NCBI GenBank assembly: GCA_036346205.1
Contig: JARFJB010002418.1
Coordinates: forward strand, 752,001 to 816,000
Reading direction: 5' to 3'
Length of the DNA: 64,000 nt
DNA from: Vesta saturnalis
Taxonomy: Eukaryota; Arthropoda; Insecta; Coleoptera; Lampyridae
Shown here: positions 57,477 through 64,000 of the stretch, piece after piece
Layout of the letters: each line of letters opens with the position of its first letter
How positions within the stretch are numbered: the first letter of the stretch is position 1
Notes under the pieces: model-generated
What the model saw: only the letters and a program-made list of their open reading frames with translations
Told to the model about the DNA's origin: nothing
Database searches by the model: none
Translations under genes and position numbers: made by a program

Positions 57477-60006
57477 AATGTACAAATGTACAATGGGATC
57501 AATGAAAATTCAAAAGGAAGTGAAACTAGGACTCCACCACGCTTGGCATTTTCAATGTGACAATTGTGACAAAACGATTGTTATTCATTTAGAACACCCA
57601 GATCATGTAAAAGATGTCAACAAAGAGTTGGTTTGGGGCTGCCCAAGTACGGGAATTGGTCATTCACAATGTGAAGAATTATTTGGCGTACTAAATTTAC
57701 CATTTATGAGATACGAAACTTTCCATCGTAACACTTCTGCGGTGAAGAAGGTGAGAAATCGTTAGTTATATCAAAATTGAGCTTAATTAATATTTTTGTT
57801 AGATTTGGGAATCACAATTGTTTGAAGAAATACGCCTGGCAGGCGAGGAGGAAAAGCGGCTCGCTATAGATTCTAACCAATGGTTTGAACTAAATGGTGA
57901 GAAAATCCCATATATTACTGTAATTGTGGATGGAGGTTGGTCCAAACGAAGTTACGGTCATGGCTATAATGCATCTTCTGGGGTTGTAAGCTACACTATA
58001 AAATAATGTATATTTCAATGTAAATAATGATTATTTCTAGGCCGTCATTATTGGAGCAGCTACAAATAAAATATTATATGCCGGTGTAAAAAATAAGATG
58101 TGCTCGAAATGTCAATTCTATAAAATGCGCAAAGAGACCCCAAAGAAACACGAATGTGCACTCAATTTCTCTGGTCCTTCAACGGCCATGGAAAGTGCTA
58201 TAATTACGGAAGGATTCTCAAACAGTCAAGAACAACATGGATTAATTTATAAATACTTTATAGGTATGTACGGATATATCTACTATACGTACATAATATA
58301 TGTATAATAATATAAACATTTTATTCCAGGCGATGGTGACTCAAATGTCTTTGCAAAAATAAAAGAGAAGGTTTCATATGGTCGTTACGTCAGTAAAATA
58401 GAATGTGCAAACCATATTACACGTTGCTTGAGCGAAAAGTTGCACAGGCTATCAAAAAACACCAGCTTCTCACTAGAAGGACGTAAAATCTTACTAGAAA
58501 AATTTGACGGTTTCACAAGGATTGAGCGATTGGTTAAAGGTGTTCGGACTGCGATAAAAAATAATAATGAGCAGGGCTCTTTACATTTGCGTGAAAACTT
58601 ATTAAATGCACCGTTCCATGTTTTTGGGTGTCACACAAAATGCAGGTTAGAATATATCTACAAGTTGCTACCGCAGTATGTGTAGTTTAATATTTATTGT
58701 TATTGCAGTACATCTTTTTGTAAGAAAAAGGTGGAAAATGAAAACATATTAAGTATAGCTCAATCAAGTGGAGTATTACGTGAAATTAAAAAATTCTTGG
58801 AACCAATGGTACAAAAAAGGGACATGTTGGTACTCAATAAAACTACAAACGCGGCTGAAAGGTACGTAAACATATGTATACGCAGAAGCCTGAATAACAT
58901 AAAAATATGTTGTTTTAGATTTATGTCGCTGGTTTCCAAATGTGTGGGAGGTAAACGCATTAATTATACTAAGCGCATATAATATACAGCAAAAGTTCAT
59001 GCTGCCGCATTATCGTATATGGGGGGGTCCTACATGGCATATTCGCCACTTGAAAAATCAAAGAAATGGCCAAATGAGAGAAAGGATATTGAATAAGAGA
59101 CAATGTGCCTTGGAGCGAAGAAAAGGAGTCATTCGCCGAAAATTTCGTGCGCAACAGTCGGAAGCAGACTGCAATTACGGCCCAGATGCATCTCAACCCG
59201 ATATGGATGAAAACCTATTCAGTAAAAAAAAAAATAATTTTTTAAAAACCTTAAGAGAAAGGGTAAATACAATAGACAAGGTTAATGAAATACAGAAAAT
59301 AACACGTGGCCAACATGAAAATGAAAATTGGAGGTCCATCAGGAAAGAGTACCTTACTGCATCTAATTTTGGTACAGTTATCAAGAGACGCGATTCAACG
59401 TCGTGTCATAATTTTATTCGAAATTTACTATATGGAAGGGACGTAAATACGTCATCTATTTTATACGGTCGAACAAATGAGCGTTTAGCTAAGGAGTTAT
59501 ATATCTCAAAGATGGGAACAGACATATTAGAGTGCGGATTGTTTCTAGACACAGAACATTACTTTTTAGGAGCAAGTCCCGATGGGTTAATTGTTGACGA
59601 TGGCATTGTAGAAATAAGTGTTTGCACAGTATGAAGGGGAAGAAAATAGATCACTGACGAATAAACTATGTTATGAAATAGTTGATGGAAAAACTAGGTA
59701 AGAATATTTATTTCTATGCGGCGGCAATACAATGTTTGTGTCAGATTAAAAAGAAACCACAACTATTTTTACCAAGTTCAGGGTCAACTAAATATAAGCA
59801 GGAGAAATTTCTGCGACTTTATCATATATTACGAAACAGACTTTTCTATTGAAAGAATTTACAGTGATGAAGAGTTATGGAATAAGACCATGCTACCAAA
59901 ATTAAACAGATTTTATATGGATTGCATTCTACCGGAAATAATTGACCCAAGAATCTGTAGAAATATGCGAATACGAGATCCCAAATGGGTATTAAATACA
60001 ATATAA
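57477..60006 (+). pseudogene. Mutator-like/YqaJ protein gene, 3' exons
   Basis: Exons at 57477-57750, 57803-57985, 58041-58263, 58330-58645, 58709-58861, 58919-59640 and about 59743-60006, joined by short GT-AG introns. The Mutator-like domain includes GCPSTGIGHSQCEELF, VDGGWSKRSYGHGYNASSG, IGAATNKILYAG, CSKCQFYK and the FIGDGDSNVFAKI block. The YqaJ exonuclease region follows: TRGQHENENWRSIRKEYLTA, YGRTNERLAKELY, GLFLDTEHYFLGASPDGLIV, then VEIS where EIK is expected. The last exon has FYQVQGQLNISRRNFCDF. Frame breaks near 58975-59085 and 59620 show it was dead, apart from the Polinton insertion. Confidence 0.75.
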
Positions 60007-60387
60007 ATTCAATTGCTGCTCGATATTGCACTTTTTCATACATTTTTTATGTATATAATATTTTTTTGTATATTAAAATAGTGTAATTTCAACTCATTAG
60101 ATTTCCGTTAAATAGAAATTAATACTTACGTACAACTAATTATTAACGTAACCTTTTGAAGCAAACATAAATATATCATTCTTTTACGGTCCGAACGATT
60201 ACCAATAATATTATATTACAATAATATAAATTTAGTGAAAAGAATGTCAGGTACCTAACCCTAATCCTTTCAGGCGTTAAAATAAACCACATTTCGTAAA
60301 GAACTTGTTTACATGAAATAAAAGGAGGAGCTTAAAGTAAACTGAAATTTTACTACTTTGTTTCCATCTGTTGTAAAATAAGTGTCT
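60007..60387. other. No gene recognised
   Basis: AT-rich sequence between the Mutator/YqaJ end and the BESS remnant. Confidence 0.5.
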
Positions 60388-60812
60388 CTAGGAAGTAGTG
60401 AAGCCCCTTAAAATAAAATTTTCTTCGTCACACGATGTCGGTGGTTCAGAACTTGATGGCCCAGAGGATTGTTGCCAAGAGGTTGATGGCCCATAATCTG
60501 ATGGTCTAGGTTCTTGAGGCGGTTTTTGTAAAGATTTGTAATATTCAATTCATTTTTCTGTTATTAAGCTCATTATATTACTTTGCAACCGTAGAGACAG
60601 CTCTATAGGGATGTCTCTGAGTTGGATGGCAATGTTCGTCCCAAAGTGATCAAATTCGTCATTACTTTTTATTTCTTCTTTAAGTTTCTCCAGTGTATCT
60701 ATGGCCGATGAGATGTATCCGGGAGAGTTGGTTTTTCTTTCCTTTTTTTATTTACCTTAGCTGGATGATGAAAAGTATAATCACTCTCATTATCATTGAT
60801 TTCGTCGGGAGA
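60388..60812 (-). pseudogene. MADF/BESS-type protein, C-terminal exon remnant
   Basis: Reading the minus strand from 60812: SPDEINDNESDYTFHHPAKV, a basic stretch with a one-base frame change near 60745, then a BESS-like motif (DHFGTNIAIQLRDIPIELSL, about 60600-60660) and IMSLITEK, an in-frame TGA near 60557, and a Pro/Ser-rich tail ending at 60388. In MADF-BESS transcription regulators this motif mediates protein contacts and the tail is disordered. The MADF DNA-binding half is not in the window: a foldback element begins at 60816. A remnant or a damaged terminal exon. Confidence 0.55.
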
Positions 60813-60815
60813 TAC

Positions 60816-60989
60816 CTTGTTGGAAAGAGGAAGGATTAGAGAATCGAAAAAAAATAGTTCGGGTTGATCGGACCACCCGTTGAGGCACAGGGTCTGCCCA
60901 AAGTTGGGGACACCTAGGGCCTTAACGGCAGGTCCGATCGACCCAAATATTTTTTTTCCGATTTTCTAATCCTTCCTCTTTCCAACAAG
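60816..60989. repeat. 174-bp foldback (inverted repeat) element
   Basis: CTTGTTGGAAAGAGGAAGGA at 60816 is mirrored by TCCTTCCTCTTTCCAACAAG ending 60989, and the arms pair further through GATTAGAGAATCGAAAAAAAA and GGTTGATCGGA. The loop lies around CCCAAAGTTGGGG. It directly borders a half copy of the 37903-38040 foldback. Confidence 0.85.
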
Positions 60990-60999
60990 CTATATATCG

Positions 61000-61060
61000 C
61001 CCCGCTAGGTCGATAAGTAACGGAGTTAGGGCGCTTTGAAATTGGGTACTCGCGGTTTGG
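61000..61060. repeat. Half copy of the 37903-38040 foldback
   Basis: CCCCGCTAGGTCGATAAGTAAC... GGGTACTCGCG matches one arm of the earlier foldback; the second arm is not found. Confidence 0.7.
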
Positions 61061-61534
61061 GCTGTACAAGCAGATTTGTGATTTTTCACCCCGACGACCT
61101 TGCGAAGGAAATAGCGCTATTTATCAACATATTATCGGGGTGACGATTGACGACTTTTCCAAATAACAGTCGATAAGGTAAATTCCGGATAGTTATGTCA
61201 TTACAAACTGAGGTAAAATCTACAGACGACATTCCACTTTCGTACGTTTAGTAAGAGTTCTGCTTTTATATATTTCTCGTTTATTATAAACATTTATAAT
61301 GGATTCGATTCCCGTAGGTACAAATTGGTAAAAAAATTAATCATATTTAATTATTACATTAATTACGTGTTGTTCAATCAACCAAAAAAACTGGGCCGTC
61401 TGCAACAACTGCTCCGGCCTTATCGTCGGCTTGACGACGTCGACATGGAGGCGGTCGTTAGAAGCTTCGAATATAAAACCAAAGGAAGGAATATCCTGAT
61501 AGTTTAGAACATGGTACAGAGTAACGGATATTAC
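61061..61534. other. No gene recognised
   Basis: No credible coding sequence. The 60-codon frame at 61325-61507 is unremarkable. Confidence 0.45.
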
Positions 61535-61600
61535 GCAAGATTTACGTCACAGTAAACCATTTGTGATTGGTCAAACGGGTATAGCGCGCAGTCTATGCCG
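61535..61600 (+). promoter_or_regulatory. Candidate promoter of the THAP-like gene
   Basis: TTTACGTCA (CRE-like) at about 61540-61548 and GATTGGTC (inverted CCAAT) about 20 bp further lie 60-100 bp before the ATG at 61640. No TATA box. Confidence 0.3.
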
Positions 61601-61639
61601 ATTTAAGTACAAACATCAAAGAGGTTCCAAGTTGTGAAA

Positions 61640-61710
61640 ATGGTTAGTTGTGCAATTTGTGGCTGTTCTACGACCCCACAATCGAAAATTGATGGTGTTA
61701 GATTTGATCG
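61640..61710 (+). CDS. First exon of a THAP-type zinc-finger protein
   Basis: ATG at 61640 opens MVSCAICGCSTTPQ..GVRF and ends at a strong donor (GTAAGT at 61711). THAP domains start M-x-x-C-A-x-x-G-C, later followed by a second Cys-His pair in the next exon, which is not in the window because an LTR element lies in the intron. The basic prediction is a DNA-binding THAP domain of a regulatory protein or domesticated P-element-like protein. The short length makes the call moderate. Confidence 0.5.
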
Positions 61711-61841
61711 GTAAGTAATTACTGTTATATGTGATTAATTGACCGCACTAAAATATAGATTATACATAAAATATAAACTTTAAGCATTGGTGAGATTATG
61801 TTTATTAAAGCTACCAGTAGCGTAGAAAGTGTTTACTGTAG

Positions 61842-63350
61842 TGTAACGAATCTATAATTTCCGTTACCGATTATCTAATATAAACGCAACATGTTTCGGA
61901 CTATTAACAAAACTTGAATAAAATTCATTATATATACGAGTTTGGTGAAGGTGTGTGCCCTGATCTATTCAAGTGAGTTTGTTGTTTAAGTATACTGATT
62001 TAATTTACCTATAATAATTACTGTCGATGTACTGACAAATACCGTCCGCTATTTTTTATAAGATACAAATCTTAAATCTTATATTAGTAGACATAATATT
62101 ATGGGGAATACATTTAACTAACGTGATTGCACGTGTGCAATTATACGATAAGCGTGTTATTGAGTTTAAAAACACTGCCGTTACCGTCTTATTTAATTCA
62201 GTATTTCTATTAACACTCAGTCATTTATCTGTACATTAATGCATTTTTTCTTTATACTTTAATAGTTGAACATAAAATTGTTTTCAAGTCACAAATCAAT
62301 TGCACATTAAGTTTGCCCTAAATATTTGCAGAAATATATTTTTATTGTATGTGACTGCACTTGATAATTAGCATTTGGTTCTCTTGTGTTTAGATCGAAA
62401 GTATTGATCCTATATTTAGACAGATAAAATTAGAAATCTTATCATTTAAGTTTATTGATTCGAAGTTTCCGTCACCGATTTTGTAATCAGAAATTTTCTT
62501 TTATGTTAGTCTTAAAAGAATAAATTCTCGATAATTTTTGTTTTATCTAGCCGCCTTTGGGAGTGCCGAACAAACACATTGTGTTTGTTATATTTTTTTG
62601 GAAATTTAGTTTTGGTTTTCCGTCGCCGTTGGCAGATATATATATATTTTTTTATTTTTAGGAATTTAGGTATTATTTTTTTCCGCCACCGTTGGCGAAA
62701 AATTATTTTATTAAGTGCTATCGCCAAGCACTATAGTGTGTGTTATTTCTTTTCAGCTGCCCGAATAAATTAGAGGCTGAGTCCTTACACCGTGACCACC
62801 CAATTTTTTTGCGAGTATTGTTTTTTGTACCGAGACATATTAATTTAATTTTTTTTTCACTTACCCGCGATAACAAAATTAATTTCTTTAATGTGACCGA
62901 GAGTTTGATTTTGATTTTTATTTGACGAATCGTTCTGTAGTTTAATTTCCAACTTATAAAATTTTTTTTTATTAGTTATCCGACACTGAAAACATTTGCT
63001 TCCGACCTCCGTATTAGGAGTTTTATTTTTTTTGGTAATTGAATTTATTTTGGAGTCACAATACCGAGACCGCGCATTTCTGACTCAACAACGACACAAG
63101 TGTTAAATACCGGCACCGATTTAAATCTTCCGAAACCCTGGTAGGCCGACGTCTTCACTGACGCTACTTGGACCGCTTTTACCCCTTTAATTCTCCGCGA
63201 AGAGGAATCTAGGCCTCTATATCACCAGTTACCTAGATTGGCGCTCGAGTAACCCGATTATACCGCGATAGCCCAACCGAAATTCACTGCCCGACACCTC
63301 CCAGACAACTTTGTTAACAACTAACCGTCCACCGAAGGTAAAAGCGTTAT
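61842..63350 (+). repeat. Left LTR of the short element
   Basis: Begins TGTAACGAATC and ends near GTTATA before the primer site. It lacks 143 bp that the second LTR has after its first 29 bp (63625-63767). Shared sequence starts again at TTATCTAATATAAACG (61871 and 63768). No coding sequence. Confidence 0.75.
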
Positions 63351-63355
63351 AAATT

Positions 63356-63373
63356 TGGCGCCCGAGCAGGGAC
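63356..63373 (+). promoter_or_regulatory. Primer-binding site, tRNA-Lys type
   Basis: TGGCGCCCGAGCAGGGAC lies 5-6 bp after the left LTR end. It differs by one base from the well-known lysine tRNA (Lys3-type) primer site and fits position and length. Confidence 0.7.
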
Positions 63374-63557
63374 TTTGGGCATCCTCTCAAGAGAATGCCC
63401 GTGCGGCCCTCGCAAATGATAAAATATATTTTGTGTACAAAGAGACTACTTTCCGTTATCAAATTCCTTGTTTAAGTTCATTAAAAATATATTTACGAAA
63501 AGAGAGTAAATAATTTTGCCTACCTCACGCCGACTCTCCTGACGCCGTCAGCTCACA

Positions 63558-63576
63558 GAAAAAGCTACGCTTTTTC
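63558..63576. other. Perfect 8-bp-stem hairpin before the second LTR
   Basis: GAAAAAGC-TAC-GCTTTTTC, 20 bp upstream of the second LTR and next to the purine tract. Confidence 0.6.
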
Positions 63577-63595
63577 TTCCGAAGAACGAGGGGTG

Positions 63596-64000
63596 TGTAA
63601 CGAATCTATAATTTCCGTTACCGAGCAACCGTGTAAATTGTTAAATAATGATGTATTAACCGTCCGGTATACTTGTGATTTTCATGATAATTCATAAATG
63701 CACAAAATTTTAAAATATAAACATTCCCTTTTCATAGAGAAATATTCAGGTTGAAAGACGAGTTTTCTTATCTAATATAAACGCAACATGTTTCGGACTA
63801 TTAACAAAACTTGAATAAAATTCATTATATATACGAGTTTGGTGAAGGTGTGTGCCCTGATCTATTCAAGTGAGTTTGTTGTTTAAGTATACTGATTTAA
63901 TTTACCTATAATAATTACTGTCGATGTACTGACAAATACCGTCCGCTATTTTTTTATAAGATACAAATCTTAAATCTTATATTAGTAGACATAATATTAT
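63596..64000 (+). repeat. Right LTR of the short element, cut by window end
   Basis: TGTAACGAATC start, matching 61842-62113 through TTAGTAGACATAATATTAT apart from the 143-bp extra segment. Continues beyond the window. Confidence 0.75.

Larger units (their letters stand above)
61842..64000 (+). mobile_element. Short non-autonomous LTR element (TRIM/LARD-like)
   Basis: Two LTR copies in direct orientation, starting TGTAACGAATC at 61842 and 63596, separated by about 1.75 kb. Between them are a primer-binding site after the first LTR and a short interior of about 220 bp without genes, ending in a purine-rich GAAGAACGAGGGG tract just before the second LTR. The second LTR runs past the window end. 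No gag or pol, so replication would depend on enzymes from other elements. Confidence 0.8.

Noticed and set aside
40199..57482. Clean 6-bp target duplication for Polinton 2
   Set aside because: ATAAGT on the left and AATGTA on the right do not match; borders may be off by a few bases or changed since insertion.
61325..61507. 60-codon frame before the THAP-like exon
   Set aside because: No domain, no splice context, not conserved as far as I can see.

Overview
The window looks like AT-rich arthropod, most probably insect, nuclear DNA. The signs are short GT-AG introns of about 50-90 bp, THAP-type and MADF/BESS-type gene fragments, hAT, mariner-like and CACTA-like transposase remnants, LTR retrotransposons, and above all several Polinton/Maverick (adintovirus-like) elements. 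No gene is intact from end to end. The window is a nest of mobile elements with a few host or domesticated gene remnants between them. The species cannot be named from sequence alone.

Layout. 1-3609: decayed Ty3/gypsy (412/mdg1-like) retrotransposon, pol and probable 3' LTR. 3610-6232: right end of a decayed Polinton. 6400-29771: a hAT element with 12-bp terminal inverted repeats (CAGTGGCGTAAC) and an 8-bp target duplication (TATACAAA at 6392-6399 and 29772-29779). It is split by Polinton 1 (10845-25600), which has its own 6-bp target duplication (TAAATG). Polinton 1 is a giant imperfect palindrome with its axis near 18070. Its left arm carries a broken protein-primed DNA polymerase B (PolB) on the plus strand, and its right arm carries the same gene on the minus strand, interrupted by long homopolymer blocks. 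The hAT transposase (four exons, two frameshifts) lies at 26712-29598. 29780-36524: more Polinton end fragments, an unassigned stretch, and a dead mariner-like transposase. 36528-37112: CACTA-like fragment. 37903-39006: a foldback element and a MITE candidate.

39589-60006: an intron-containing gene for a Mutator-like/YqaJ protein, interrupted inside an exon by Polinton 2 (40205-57476, 17.3 kb, about 1-kb TIRs). Polinton 2 has the full expected gene set. PolB and one uncharacterised gene are on the plus strand. Integrase with chromodomain, a fibre-like protein, a conserved Polinton protein, packaging ATPase, major capsid protein, penton-like minor capsid protein, cysteine protease, PLA2/pX-like protein and a TIR-proximal protein are on the minus strand. 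Most carry one or more frameshifts or stops. 60388-60812: MADF/BESS-like remnant. 60816-61060: foldback elements. 61640-61710: first exon of a THAP-like gene. 61842-64000: a very short LTR element (two LTRs, Lys-type primer site, about 220 bp of interior) in the presumed first intron of that gene.

Most notable: (1) Polinton 1 is an inverted duplication inside a single integration site, either a snap-back genome or an assembly artefact; (2) the nesting order can be read from target duplications; (3) the TIRs of every Polinton here are packed with TCAAGGTCA-type motifs, the consensus of monomeric nuclear receptors such as FTZ-F1 and ERR, and Polinton 1 also has CAGGTAG (Zelda-type) motifs at a regular 21-bp spacing; (4) Polinton 2 has broken a Mutator/YqaJ gene. 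Many coding breaks are small indels, and the contig contains obvious base-calling artefacts, so some frameshifts may be sequencing error.
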